DNA from: Timema cristinae
Taxonomy: Eukaryota; Arthropoda; Insecta; Phasmatodea; Timematidae
NCBI GenBank assembly: GCA_039000515.1
Contig: JBCFYV010009882.1
Span: forward strand, 48,249,639 to 48,313,638
DNA: 64,000 nucleotides
Direction: 5' to 3'
The position numbers and the translations under genes were made by a program. Positions 49,177 through 61,566 of this stretch are shown here, one piece after another; positions within the stretch are counted from its first letter, which is position 1, and each line of letters starts with the position of its first letter. The notes beneath the pieces were generated by a model, which worked only from the letters and a program-made list of their open reading frames with translations, was not told the DNA's origin and ran no database searches.

Positions 49177-49344
49177 CAAGCCTATTAGATTCCTGAACAG
49201 TAGCTAAACCTGAAGGTTTTTTAGTCCTTAGGAATATTTTGCTCCTGGCTGGATTCAGACTAACTGTCTGGGTGTTCAGTTTGTGAGGGGTATGCTGACG
49301 GTTCATTCGTGCTTCCACCTCTTGCACCATCTCAGGGCTAATTA
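49177..49344 (-). CDS. Sik3: Sik3 exon C (linker)
   Basis: The exon is 168 nt, entered in phase 1 after cactcacctcag and left in phase 1 at CTTG|gtaagt. The split codon with exon B reads Val, giving ERPPVISPEMVQEVEARMNR across the join. It encodes fragment residues 104-158. The segment is basic and ends with LRTKKPSGLATVQESNRL. No catalytic motif is expected here; it is part of the long regulatory tail. An AUG inside the upstream intron makes the frame look like it begins with MPLPLTS, but those residues lie before the acceptor and are not expected in the mRNA. Confidence 0.83.
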
Positions 49345-50189
49345 CTGAGGTGAGTGGCAAGGGCATACATGCGTTTTACACGCAAGGCCAAATAAAAACA
49401 CCAACCAAATAACCAACACGAGCCAATACAATCCATGGGTGCAGTGCCGAAAACAACATATAAGCAAATACAAAACAATAAATTAAAAAGATAAATAAAA
49501 ACAAAAATCAATCATGTACAACAGTAAGGGGATTTTTTTTTAAAAAAAAGCAAACAAATTAATCTTAAAAGGTGTAAAGTTAGCATGCCAGACATTAATA
49601 AATTAATTATTGATAAAAGATGAGATAAATTACTGTGCAACAAGACAGTTTTAAGCATATTACTCCAAAATTTTCTTTTCCAGTAAGGCAAATGTATACA
49701 ATTAAGAGTTTAACATCGATTTATATGTGAAAAACTATTATTAGAGGAGTTCTAACAAGATAATAAATTCAATATAGTACATGGTGTTGTTGAATACCAT
49801 AAATAGTGAGTACTTAATACTAAAATATATCAATTAAGAAAAATATTTTAGTTTCTCATAATTACTATCAAATGTTTATTATTTGTATCTAGTGAGCTAA
49901 TGCTCGCTCTTACTTTTTGATGTATGTGCAAAATAAAATAATTTCTAAATATAATGACTATACTGCATGTATACATAATGGTCTGAGACAGATGATAGAA
50001 ACTAGAAGATGAAGTAAAAATTAAAGTTAAAAGTCAAAAAACACTAATGCATATCATATATTTATATGAATCTAAGACGAGTTTTTTCCACAAATTTGTA
50101 GCTTCCAAATTTAGGGGTCAGAATTGATTTTAAACAAACAATCGATAATGAGTAGAATTTGTCATTATAAAAATTATCTTCTCATTGTT

Positions 50190-50430
50190 TTTTATCAATT
50201 TTTTCAAAGTTAATCTTCTTAACATTGATAAAGTAATATCTCCGAAAATTCAACAATGTGTGAAGTGTAATATAGTGCAATAGTTTGAGAAGAAAAGAAA
50301 TTAAGAGAGTGTGTGTTCATATCTAGGCCTAACCTAACGATCCTTTCAGGTTGGCTTCCTTAACTATCAATTATTTTACATTATTGTACAGTGTTTATAC
50401 ACTGTCTTATTATACACATTATACACTTTT
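50190..50430 (+). mobile_element. Penelope-like element, 3' UTR fragment
   Basis: Matches 56500-56694: TCTCCGAAAATT, CAATGTGTGAAG, CCTAACCTAAC, TCAGG(T/C)TGGCTTC, ACTATCAATTA(T/C)TTTACA, ATTGTACAGT and CACTGTCTTATTATACA. Only the non-coding end is present. Confidence 0.7.
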
Positions 50431-52721
50431 TATGCAAAAGTAATATTTGAGACAAAAAATGAATTCCTTAGCAATTCTGCAACCCTAATAAGATTTTAAG
50501 TCAACAAAGGTGTTTTGTTTTATGAATAATTTTTTTTTGTTGACATTACAAAATAAATCTACCAATAATTATTATTTTATTCATTCATGATAAAATAAAT
50601 GCCGCTTACAAAAAAAATCTATCCAAATCCACTGAAAAACTGAGGTTCGTCTTGGATTCGAGTAGATACGGTATTTATAAACACTTCAATGTTTCCATGC
50701 CACATGGAGTATTCCTCAGGAAGTAGTGAGCTTAGTAGGAAATTTGGTTCAGTGAGGTCAACTTTGTGATTAAAGGATGAGAACTTCTCGGGTTGATCAA
50801 AAATTCCCTACTATGTAGGTGGTAACACTAGTGGTGTAGCGGGTTTTAAATATGGAATAGTTAACAAATATTTAGGTAACATCATTTTCTATATTTTAAG
50901 ATCTATTTATGTGCAATGCAATGTGTTAAAACTAGGAAAATGTAAAGTGGTACTTCGCAAAAAAGACACCATGCATCAAAATATATAAGCATTTGTAAGT
51001 ATAATTTTTTAATATAATTTGGGCTTAATCTTTTACAATTCTAACACATTTATTTTTTATATAATTTATTTAATTGTGTATACAATAAGGTAACACCTCT
51101 TCATTGACATGAAGGTAGATTCACAGTTCAACCCTGTCCAGAACATAGTGATCAATAAACAATGAAATACAAAATGTGCAAGATAAGAGGGTAGCTTAGT
51201 ACACTAAAGTACACAATAATATCAATCTTTAAAATTGGGTTTATGTAAGTGAAGTATTACAAGCTAATTGAAACTGATTTTACATAAAAAATAAATACGC
51301 CAACATTAAACATTAACTGTACTTTATTGTGCTATTTAAGAATTGGCACACATACCAGGCAATTTAAAATAACATATCGGTTGTGTATACATTAAGATTA
51401 TTTACCATTATAATTTAATAATAAACAAAATATATTTTAATATGGCTCTCTCTTACATTCATGTATAAATAGTGTGTATTCATGATGTTTAGTGACCATT
51501 TTGTAGAAAAAATCTCTAAACAAACAGTGGGTGCCTACCTAATATATTAAATTAATTTATACCAAATGTAAATGCATAAATAAAATATATTGCATTTATT
51601 ATCTTTTTTGTCTAAATTTGAAAAATTATTTAAAACAATACTCAAGATGAAATACTTTCTTTTAAATATATGAAGAACATTATATCAAAATCAAATGTAT
51701 TATACAATTATTTAATATTTATGAATTCATTATCCCAAATCTGTGAAATTATATTACACTTGATAGGAAGTGAATCGCTTTCAAACAACCGTCCACTCTC
51801 CATAATATTCTAGTAAAATGCCAGACCCCAAAAGAATCCAAAAAGAAAAACCAACTACCAAAGAATCTTAGTCCTGCGATAACCACCGTTGCAGTACATG
51901 TGGTATCATTCAACCAACTAGATCCTTCAATAGCAAAGTAACTAAGTGATTGGATTATTCCCACATTTTCCCTCTTTCCCCTGGTGGACTTTCTAAATTA
52001 AATTTCCAATTATTATCTTATTTTTCATCAATTTACATTTATATAAAATTATTTGGCCATTGGACCTCCTCAGTGTTAAACATAAGCGTGTTTGAATTTA
52101 TATGATTGTGTTGAATTTGAAATGTTCAAGTAAATTCTCATCCATATCATCTTAGGTCCATCTGCTTTAAAATATATAACATTTGGATATTCTTGTAAAA
52201 CCTGTGTGTATCTCGCAAAATTTTTGCTAAACCGTTAACTGTGATTGAAAAAAATATATATATACAATTTTCATTAGTAACACAGAGATAATGAGATAAA
52301 GAATATATATAATATGAATGTTGATATCATGTCCTTAAGATGTCGCATGAATGCTAACTAAACAGAAAATAACTATAAATTCTTTCGGCAATAAAAATAA
52401 TTGTTAAACTTGGAGTATGTTTAAAAAATGCTTCATAATTATTAACAACACTGCTTTGGTTCATAACTACCTACCCCTCACAATTTCCCATTTAACAAAT
52501 TTTTAGGTAAATGATTAAAAAAGACCTACAAATTGCCATAATTTTCTTACTCAACCTTAAAACCCATCAATGCTATATAAAATTAATTTTTATAGCTGGT
52601 GTTGAATTTTCTTAATCGATGTTAAATAAGGATTAAGTTTTAACACAAACATTACAATAAGTTCCGCTTAGTTTTCATTAATTCGGGATGTTTTTCAAAG
52701 TAAGCTACGATGTAACTTTAA

Positions 52722-53250
52722 TCTATATATATAAAAAGAAAAGTCCTGACTCACTCTTCAACGCCCAACCCAAACCCTTGAACCAAGAAAGCTGAAATTC
52801 TGCAGAGAGGTTCCCTTTAAGATGTAGACAAGGAATAAGGCCAGATTTTTTGAAATTCCCACGGGATAGGGAGTAAAGAGGATTTATATTTTCGCATTAA
52901 AGTTTCCTTATTTCCGTAACTATAATTATTAAAGACTTTAAATTTGGCATATAAGAAGGTAATTATAATCACTATAAGCGTTTTTAGGATTTTCCGAAAT
53001 TCCCACGGGATAAGGAATAAAGAAGATTTATATTTTCGCCTTAAAGTTGCCTTATTTCTTATTAGATCATAGCCCAGCCCAAACCCTTGGACCTAGAAAG
53101 GTGAAATATTGCAGAGGGGTTCCCTATATGATGTAGACAAGGAATAAGGCTGGATTTTTTGAAATTCCCACAGGATAGAGAATAAAGAGGATTTATAATT
53201 AATTAATGTTTAGTTTCAAAGATATGAGCGAAGCCGTGGGCAAATGCTAG
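52722..53250 (+). mobile_element. Helitron, short non-autonomous
   Basis: Starts TCTATATATATAAAAAGAAA right after an A and ends GCGAAGCCGTGGGCAAATG CTAG. The end resembles that of the 45278 Helitron (GCG, GGGC, CTAG). Inside, a 100-bp block (CCCAACCCAAACCCTTG...AGGTTCCCT...AAATTCCCACGGGATAG) occurs at about 52770-52870, in part at 53000 and again at 53070-53175. Confidence 0.65.
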
Positions 53251-53435
53251 CCAATAATAAAGACAAAGGTTAAAAAGACCAGAAAAATACCCTAATGTAA
53301 AATTGCTTAATTAATGTTTGTATTGTTGAAAAACACTCTAGCCATGCAATTGAATTTTTTCGTTCAAATTTGTTAAATGCATTCAATAGAAAAAACTCTA
53401 AAACCTAATGTAGACTTGAATATTTAGAAATGTAC

Positions 53436-53593
53436 CTGGTGGTCTTTCCATTACAGTGAGTAGGCCAGTTCTTCGTGTTCTCATAGGCTGCTGCTGTTGA
53501 AGTTGTACCATTTTTCTTTGAGCTTCCTGGACTTCTTCTGCACTTGCCATTGCTAATGTGTGGCGCTTGGAGTTACCACGGCATTGCATGTAC
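53436..53593 (-). CDS. Sik3: Sik3 exon B (KRHTLAM regulatory site)
   Basis: The exon is 158 nt, entered in phase 2 after a ttttctacag acceptor and left in phase 1 at CCAG|gtacat. It encodes fragment residues 51-102. It carries GNSKRHTLAMAS, whose Thr (residue 62) sits in a K-R-x-T basophilic context equivalent to the SIK3 KRHTLAM site, a PKA/14-3-3 type element. A predicted helical, Gln-rich stretch follows (EEVQEAQRKMVQLQQQQ), then TRRTGLLTVMERPP. The homology to SIK3 is direct in the AVxRY...SKRHTLAM block, which also proves the join with exon A. Confidence 0.88.
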
Positions 53594-54813
53594 CTGTAGA
53601 AAAATATAAAACTATCTTCTAATACGAGAACTTCTTTTAAGAGTAAAGTTGTTAGAAATTATATATATCAGTGCATTTTGGTCTACATGTGTGTCAATAA
53701 CTATAATACTGGCCTATGTTCTGAATGATCCTGATGAGAAGAATAGCGTCAGGATAGAATATGTGACTAATTGTCTCCCTTAAATTTTAGTGAAGAAAAT
53801 TAAACACCAAATATTTATATGTTAAGTTTAAGCACCCAAAGTAATGAAAATTACATAAATGTTTCTTGCACAGAGATATTTTATTTTCCCTTGCCCTAAT
53901 GAGACCCAGCTTACTGTGAAGCAATTATTTTTTCCCTCATTCTCGTGTGTTCTTTAAAATCCCTTTCCCTGTGCACCTATTAACCTAAAGAAGATGCTAG
54001 TCTCAAAGAGTTGTCAACTTGAATTAGTCTTATGATTCGAAGTTGAGAAATTATTAGATTGGTGTTAATCAACTCTCAGTGTTTATTTTAACGTAAATAA
54101 TATTAACTAATAGATACATCTTATTAGAAATAAAAAACTTATGTTAATTTGTTAAATTTATGCATTTTTTTTATACATCATAGAATTATTTTTATGTTTG
54201 GCAATGTTGTATTTTAATTGCTATCTGTCATGAGGTTATTATCAAAAGAATAAAGGTGTAGGATGGGTTCTATAGACAAATTTAAACACCTTACATTTTC
54301 TCATGTGTTTTAAATGTATCAGGATGTTTTAATACGTTTATAGCAGTGTTTGGAGGTTATCTATGGATATTTGGTACCAAAATTGCCACTAGATCACACA
54401 TGAATTCATTATTTCGATAGCAACAATCAATCTTTGAAGCTGTCATTTAGTCGGGTTATAGCGACCCCATTTGAGATTAGTTTGTGTTCTTATCTGTGAA
54501 TGTATTGTTTTGTTTGAGTTTTATATTTATTATATAAGAACTTATTGTTTTAAAATCATTACTTATTTATTTTCCTTCATACTTATTTTGTAGGTTATAT
54601 TTTTCATAAATATAAATTGGTCTACTTTGTTTTTACATGACATTTTTTGAACATTTCTCAGCCTTTTTTTTATGTATTGAGTGTTCATTTACTTACCATT
54701 TTTTTAAGTTTTTAGCTTCTCTGGGCATTGTATAAAAATTAGCTTTTCCGATATTTATATTACATTTGATTTATTTTTACGCATTTATTCTTTAGTGTCC
54801 AGCAAAGGGGCGA

Positions 54814-54827
54814 GGGGGGGGGGGGGG
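54814..54827. repeat. G14 homopolymer
   Basis: Fourteen consecutive G in otherwise AT-rich DNA, preceded by GGGGCGA. Confidence 0.95.
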
Positions 54828-55121
54828 AATTGAAAAAGCTGGTAGGCGAGACGCAAGATATCAATGCAATATGTGCTAAGTTGGTTTGTATGTTGCGCCC
54901 TGTTTTGAATTGTTTAAATAAAAAAAATATATTAAGAATAAGATTTTGTATTTGTTACTTTGAGTTTTTAGTAATATTTACTATACAGATTTTATATTGG
55001 TTCAATTTTTATTTTTATCTAAAACAGACATATCAACACATACAATTTGTTTACTAAAAAATATATATTTTGTTATCATATATCATTCATCTATGTCTAT
55101 AATATATCAAATTATAAAATA

Positions 55122-55735
55122 AAGTAATTGATAGTGAGGGAAGCTAACCTAGAAGGATAGTTGGGTTAGGCATAAATAGAGAAACAGACTTGTCTCTTAA
55201 TTCTTTCTCTTCTTAAACTATTTGACTATATTAGACTTCACACATTGTTTTCAATTTTCGGAGATGTTCCTTTATCATTATAAGAGGCACGTTTAAGCCA
55301 CACAAAGAAAGATAGGCTATTGAACTACATGATTCTAGAATTATTTGAAATAAGTATCCGGAAACTTGTAATGTTGCCAAATTGATTTAAATAAATATGG
55401 TTTGAAAATAAAATAAAAAAGTAGCTGGCTGAGAATTAATAATAACTTTAAAACTAACAGGGACTATACTTGAAATAATAAATAAATTAATAAATAAAAA
55501 TAAATTGAATTTTTATTTAAAAGAAAAATATATGAAATAATTTAAAAAATAATATATGAAATAATTGTAAGAAATTATTAATATATTTTTTTAATCTCAG
55601 ACTTAAACTAGGGAGTAGTCTGGATTTGGTTACCCACGATGTGCAAGTTCCCATTGCCTAAGTTGAGAGTTATCCCAAGTGGCTGTTGGGAATGCTCTGA
55701 GTACTCTGGTGATGTAGCAGGAGTTAAAGTCCTTA
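55122..55735 (-). mobile_element. Penelope-like 3' end, inverted arm
   Basis: On the minus strand it repeats the end of the GIY-YIG domain (CYITRVLRAFPTA, QLRQWELAH; about 55740-55600), the stop region and the 3' UTR of the right-hand copy. It faces that copy head to head, with about 360 bp between the arms. Confidence 0.8.
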
Positions 55736-55841
55736 TCTACCATCTAATCTTCACAACATTTTTGTACATCCAAAATGGCTTGACCCCAACAAAATTTTCA
55801 CCTCAATCAACACAGCAAATGGTTCACACCCGTGAATAAAA

Positions 55842-56694
55842 CAACGCTGCAACACCTGCAAGATCCATCCTCCCAGCAAAATCTTCAATAGTAAGAACAC
55901 GAAGCAATACCCCATCTGAGGCCATTATGACTGCAACACATCCAACTAATCTACCAACTTCAATGTAATTTTTGTGAGGCTGAATACATTGGACTCAAAA
56001 CAGGACCTCTAAGAATATGCACGAACAGTCACCGTTTCGATACCAACCACAACAATCTAGATAAACCATTTCCTTCCCATGCTAACACCCACAATAAAAA
56101 CTTTGACTCCTGCTACACCATCAGAGTACTCAGAGCATTTCCGACAGCCACTTGCAATGACTCTCAACTTAGGCAATGGGAACTTGCACCTCAATGGATA
56201 ACCAAATCCAGACTACCCCCTGGTTTAAATCTGAGATAAAAAAAAAATTCATATTTTTTTACAATTATTTCATATATTATATCTTTTAAATAAAAAATCA
56301 ATTTATTTTTATTTATTTATGATTTCAAGTATAGTCCCTGTTAGTTTAAAAGTTATTTTTAATTATTAATTCCCAGCATGCTATTTTTTTCCCCTTTCAA
56401 ACAATATTTAGTTACATTGATTTGGCAACATTGCAAGGTTACAGTTACATGTCAAATCATTCTAGAAACATGTAGTTCAATTGCCTATCTTTCTTTGTGT
56501 GTTTTAAATGTTTCTCTTTTAATGACAAAGGAAGCTCTCCGAAAATTAAAAACAATGTGTGAAGAGAAGAAATGAAGAGAAAAGTGTGATTTTCTATTTA
56601 GTCCTAACCTAACTGTCCATTCAGGCTGGCTTCATTCACTATCAATTACTTTACATTATTGTACAGTATTTCTACACTGTCTTATTATACATTT
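55842..56694 (+). pseudogene. Penelope-like element, GIY-YIG domain and 3' UTR
   Basis: The plus strand reads QRCNTCKIHPPSKIFNSKNT and, past one stop and one frameshift, LIYQLQCNFCEAEYIGLKTG, LRICTNSHRFDTNHNNLDK, ..QLRQWELAPQWI.. and a TAA at 56237-56239. Penelope-like retroelements carry a C-terminal GIY-YIG endonuclease preceded by a C-x2-C motif and I-R-G-H-x-x-C-x-S-x-N (family knowledge); that order is seen here, including the E-Y-I-G core. The reverse transcriptase part is absent. A ~450-bp 3' UTR follows, shared with 50190-50430. Confidence 0.82.
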
Positions 56695-56847
56695 CCAAGC
56701 CATTAGGGACTAATTCATTTTATTATATAATAAATTATAGAGAATAATCTGTTCTTTAAAAGGATGTAAGTATCATTATTATATATTATTTACTTTGTTA
56801 TTAGAAAAGTCTCAAAATATGCTCAAAATGGCCAGCATTTCTGGTAT

Positions 56848-59800
56848 CAGGGTTCTTACACACATATGAAACATACATTTAAGGACTTTTAAAGAACTTT
56901 TTAAGGACCAAAACTGTTATTTCTCGTAATGCCAAAAGCCACGTCAATAAAAAAAAATTTATAAACTGTACCAAATTTTTAATAGATGGGAAACAATAAC
57001 TGTTCACTAAATTTAATGAATAGATAAGACTATAAAAATAGAAATCTATCTTTGTTGTCACTTACTTCACTCTCCTTGGTTTATTGGTTAGTGCAGTCTG
57101 TCATTCTATATTCAATTTTCCACAAGATGAGTATGGATTTCATAATTTAACAATGTTTTCTGCTGGCACATGCTTTTCATTTACGGTATTTTATATACAG
57201 AAGTATAAGCATGAATGTTTGTACTAACAATAATTAAAATATTAGTTTTTATAGGTCCTAGAATCAGCAGAACGAGTAACAAATAGTTTAAACAAAAAAT
57301 ATCGGGCCAAATAACATTTAAATGTTTTTATATCCATTTAACTTATCAGATAAAGGATGTTGATGATGATGATTGTTGTCAGCCAGTGCAGCAGTTTTTT
57401 CTCTTGCTGTTTTTCTTAAACTGTTAGACTTCGACACAAATGTTAGATTTCCTGTTGTGTCTGCTTGCTCTGACAGTCTATCTACAGATTTGTTAAGTGT
57501 GTCTACATCAGCCTGAAGCCTTTGTTTTTTTGCTTTGAGTTCATCTATTTCTTCTGTGAAACTTTTCCTTTTTGAATTCTTCTGTGAAGTTTCTTTCCCT
57601 CTTCGATTCGCCTCCAAATACTTTTGTCACTTTTGTCGTGCACCAGCAACTGAGATAACCATGTCTTTGGTGATTTCAATATTAGTAACACCACCAACTG
57701 ATGCAATTTGTTGACAAATTATTCGCTGTGCAATGAGTGTGCGCTGTTGCAGATTTTCCACTTCTATTTGCTTGTTTACAGAAAAACCTCTCTCAACTGT
57801 TGCTTGACCATGTGATAAAATAAGTACCATTTTCATCACTCGCCACAATTTGTCATATTTTGCTCTAGGCTTTGCACAAGCAAATAACAGTGACTCCAAA
57901 CAGTTTAAAAATTTAAAATTTTGTTTAAAATTTTGAAATTCATAAGAAAAGTCAAACTCTGCAATAAATTCTTTATATGATGAAATTAATGCATCACATT
58001 CAGTTTCCTGAAGTCTTTTAGCCTTTACTAGTATCTTAAGCACTGACACAAACTTGGTTGCACAGTTAGTATCCACATTCATATCTCGAGGATCCTTACA
58101 ACTAAGGTTTCTCACAATTGAGTACTGTAATGTGCACTTATGCAAGATTTTCTTTACTGTTTCAATAAAAAAATTACGACATTCCATTCACACTTGAAGA
58201 ACATCCTTTTCTTTAAGAATTTTTTTTTTGTGAAGCAAATTCTTGACTCTGTTTTCTGCAGCGAATCCCAAGTTTATTTTTGGTCACTGGCAGTTGGTTT
58301 TCTTTTTTCCCTACTTCAACTTTAACCAGTTTGTTACTGGTAGTTGCTTTATTTATTTCATCTTCTTTAATGAATCTCTCCATTAAGTTTCTAAGCATTT
58401 TCAACATGTCTCTTTCCAGAAATGGAAGCATTAGTGTATCACTTTGGTACATTGTCAAAAAAGGCTCTACTTGTTTTGCAATTGACTGAAACATTAATAT
58501 AATAGCTTTATAGGAGTCAATGCATCACTGGTCGCTTCTTTCACAACTGTAAAGGATTTGGTGTTTGGATTGGGAAGTTTCTTGTCAGTCACTAACTGCA
58601 CATATTTAGTTATATGAGACCACATTTCAAGAGCGCGTGTTACAACATTTGAATTTTCAACTCACATTATTGAACAAATTTTTTTGGGAAAGACAATGCT
58701 ATCAGTTACTTTCATGTAATCTTCTCTTCTCGCTGGTGTGTCCTTAAATAAGTAATAGAGGCTAGATAAAACTCACTCCACATCCCAGGTTGATAATGAG
58801 CCATGCATAAAAACACCATGAATGATATGAAGCCCACAACTGCCGGTATGAATTACTGCCATGTTTGTGTCTCTCTTCAATTGATCACACAACAGGTCAT
58901 AAGATTTCCAATTGACATTTGGACCATCCATGGATAGTTGCAGTAGAGACTGTTTCGGAAGACCAATTTCAGAAATCAACTTTTCAAAGGAAGTGAACAT
59001 ATCTTCTGCACTAGCATGGCCCAGGAAATCTAAATGGATGTAACAAGACTGCACTTTATCTGCATCCCAGTGGCGAATATGGTTATCTAACTGCTTCTCC
59101 TGAAGCTTTCTGTTGAGACTTTCATCGAATAACAAAATATATGAATCTTGTTTATAAGCTTCTCCATGAGTGCAGACTGAAAATAAGGAGTAATGCCAAA
59201 ACAACAAATATATGCACATTTTGTCCCTCCCAATGGAAAAGCTTTTTGCAATTCCACTGTCGAAAAACATTATTTAAAATAATAGTCCGATATCTTCGCA
59301 TGATCTGTATGAATGACTGCTGCATACTTTCAAGGCCCAAATAATTTTGGCCGTTAGAGTTTCCTGTCCAGTTAAGAAGGAGCTTACTATCTGCTGTGCT
59401 TGTGCTAGTGGTTCTGAATCAGGAGCCGCAGAACTCAAAGATTGCTCTGGTTGTGTAGCACCGAAAAAAGTGAATTCCTAAAGGTTTTTTTTTACATGCA
59501 AGACTACAATGTTTTTTCCCATTCATGTGACTTGTTAAAGCAGACACCCCATTTTGGCAATGTCAAATATGGAAGAGCATATGCTACATCTGGCTTTGTT
59601 CCTGTCTGGCACTTTTACAAGCCATTTATTATATTTGGGGTTATGAAACCACAAATAATTAAAAGCACAATTCCCTGGCATATTGGCACGTAAATAAAAA
59701 CAAAACAAAGAAAAAGGCGATTTTCTGCCTTTACCTAACACACAGCATTAAAAGTTACAAAAAAAAATCCATTTAAGAATAATGAAACAACAGTTTGTTT

Positions 59801-60487
59801 ATCCATGGCAGATTACTTGCTATCACACTTTATTTAATAAAACGCATTAAGATAAAACAAACTACACAGCTAACATCTAAACACAAAATTTCACGGGATA
59901 ATGTTTACATACATCAAAATGGCGTGACCATAGATATAGAGTTATAGAATGGCAACTCCCTGTAGTATGACTAGAACAGGAATTTGAGCGCTAAGGTGGT
60001 TGAAAGATGAACTAATAGCTATTGGCGGGCATTTTAGTGCAAAACTGTAATTATAGGTACTTAAAAGTGTTAATAGGTAGTCGCAAATCTTCAAAGAATT
60101 ATTACAAATGATGATTTTAAAGCAACTTATAAAAAATTGGCAAATGCACAGGAATTGAGTTTTTAAATATAGGAAATAAGAGAAAACATTGTTTTTCGAC
60201 AGGAGCGCTATTGTGTTTGCCAGAGAGGTTAACATTGTTTCCCCTTGCCCCTATAGAGATCAAAACCCATGGGTTGATGACGCGATAAGATAACAAATAA
60301 AACAAAATAAGTGGGAAAAGTAGCGGCGAGTAAAATAAATAGCAGACAACAGCTAACGCTTGATTAAAGAGCATGCGCTAGATATGTCATGTCCCGGTAC
60401 ATCTTAAATCACAGTCTTTAAAACCATTTCAAAAATTAATATTAAAACCTGGAAATTCCAGGTCTTTCAAGGACCATACGAACCCTG
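56848..60487 (-). mobile_element. hAT transposon, 3.6 kb, nearly complete
   Basis: Ends: CAGGGTTCTTAC on the left and, read inward from the right, CAGGGTTCGTATGGTCCTTG. TGGTAT occurs just outside both ends (56842-56847 and 60488-60493), so part of a target duplication may remain, although the 8-bp alignment is imperfect. It carries one transposase gene on the minus strand with few breaks, and a long 5' non-coding part (59750-60480). Confidence 0.82.
57318..59681 (-). pseudogene. hAT transposase of a BED-finger family, interrupted
   Basis: N terminus near 59681 (MPGNCAFNYLWFH). The BED finger is split by a shift: RCSICSSIFDIAKMG, then SHMNGKKH near 59515. 59270-58773 has LSMDGPNVNWKSYD (second catalytic Asp region) and TGSCGLHIIHGVF. 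58494-58213 has EPFLTMYQSDTLMLPFLERD. 58187-57627 has LILSHGQATVERGFSVNKQ, the hAT dimerisation core. An in-frame TGA at 57627-57629 is followed in the same frame by 103 more codons to 57318, rich in Lys/Glu with a coiled-coil-like AKKQRLQADVDTLNKSVDRL. Breaks are fewer than in the other hAT here, so it is probably younger. Confidence 0.82.
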
Positions 60488-61172
60488 TGGTATGGGCCAT
60501 GCATTTTCTGTCAGCAGTCAAAGTGTTAAAAGAGGGTTGTTAGTAGGTACTTGAGAAAGGATTTTTATTAAAGTGTTCGAGAATGAAACAAACTTGCCAT
60601 AATATTTGTTCTTAAAAATGTACTTATTTGAATGTGTAAAACTAGGTCAAATATTATATGTAAATCATACATAAATCACCTACTCAGCATATATACCTAG
60701 ACTAGGTTTAGATTAATGGAAAATGCGTGAATAATAGTGAATAATAGATATAAGATAATAAGGACAATTCACCCTCAGTACACCTAAATGGCATTCAAAC
60801 ACTCATTTCCTCTACAGTGACCATACAATCCAATGTGAGAGTGATGTGTTAAACAATGCAGCTCCTGATGCAGATACATCTATTCATAAAATGGAAGGAT
60901 AGTTGATATAATTCCTTTTAAAAGTGGTATTTTAAGCTTTGTTGTGAAGCACAACCAAAAATAATAAGCTAATATATTATGCTGAGAAGAAGAACCTTCA
61001 GCTAGAGTTAATATACAGGTTGTAAAGAAAATGTAGAGGTTACAAAAATTAAAACATGCTTACTAATTACATACAGTTGGAAACATCATTTTCTGATAAA
61101 ATGCTACCTTATTAAGTTTCTTTTTAACTATTGGAAAGATATACTTGTACGTAATAGTAGTAGCTGCCATAC

Positions 61173-61566
61173 TAGGGGTAATCCATAAACATTGTTATGC
61201 TGTTGAGAGGAGGCAAGGGTTGGACTCGAATGCCTACATAGGGGAGGGCGGGTACATCACAGAGTTATGTAAAACAGATCTCATACTTAAAACCTAACGT
61301 TAAAGAAAATATATTATTGTTCATGTTTTCATTGTTAGTAAACATACTTATAGAGATAACTTCTAAATATGTAAGGTGTTGAAAATACAAGGTAAGCAAT
61401 TTTTGTTGAGATGACACACTTGAGATGAGAAGTTACATAACATACAACACAACATAGGTTGCAGTGGGGAGGGATTAGGCCAAATATCTACTTGGTGTTA
61501 CATGGAGAATGGGGTTAAAAACGATTAAGAAAAATGCATTACATGGTTTATGGATTACAACCTACT
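61173..61566. mobile_element. small MITE with inverted ends
   Basis: Left end AGGGGTAATCCATAAACAT and, from the right, AGGTTGTAATCCATAAACCA. Both are followed by an ATGC within 10 bp. The borders are close to ACTAG on each side, but I could not fix a target duplication, so the superfamily is unassigned. Confidence 0.6.

Larger units (their letters stand above)
49345..53435 (-). other. Sik3 intron C/B, 4.1 kb
   Basis: Holds a Penelope-like 3' fragment (50190-50430) and a Helitron (52722-53250). The rest, including a 71-codon minus frame at 51749-51964, shows no recognisable family. Confidence 0.6.

Noticed and set aside
51749..51964. 71-codon hydrophobic minus frame in a Sik3 intron
   Set aside because: Looks like chance translation of AT-rich DNA; no family motif and no splice signals consistent with Sik3.
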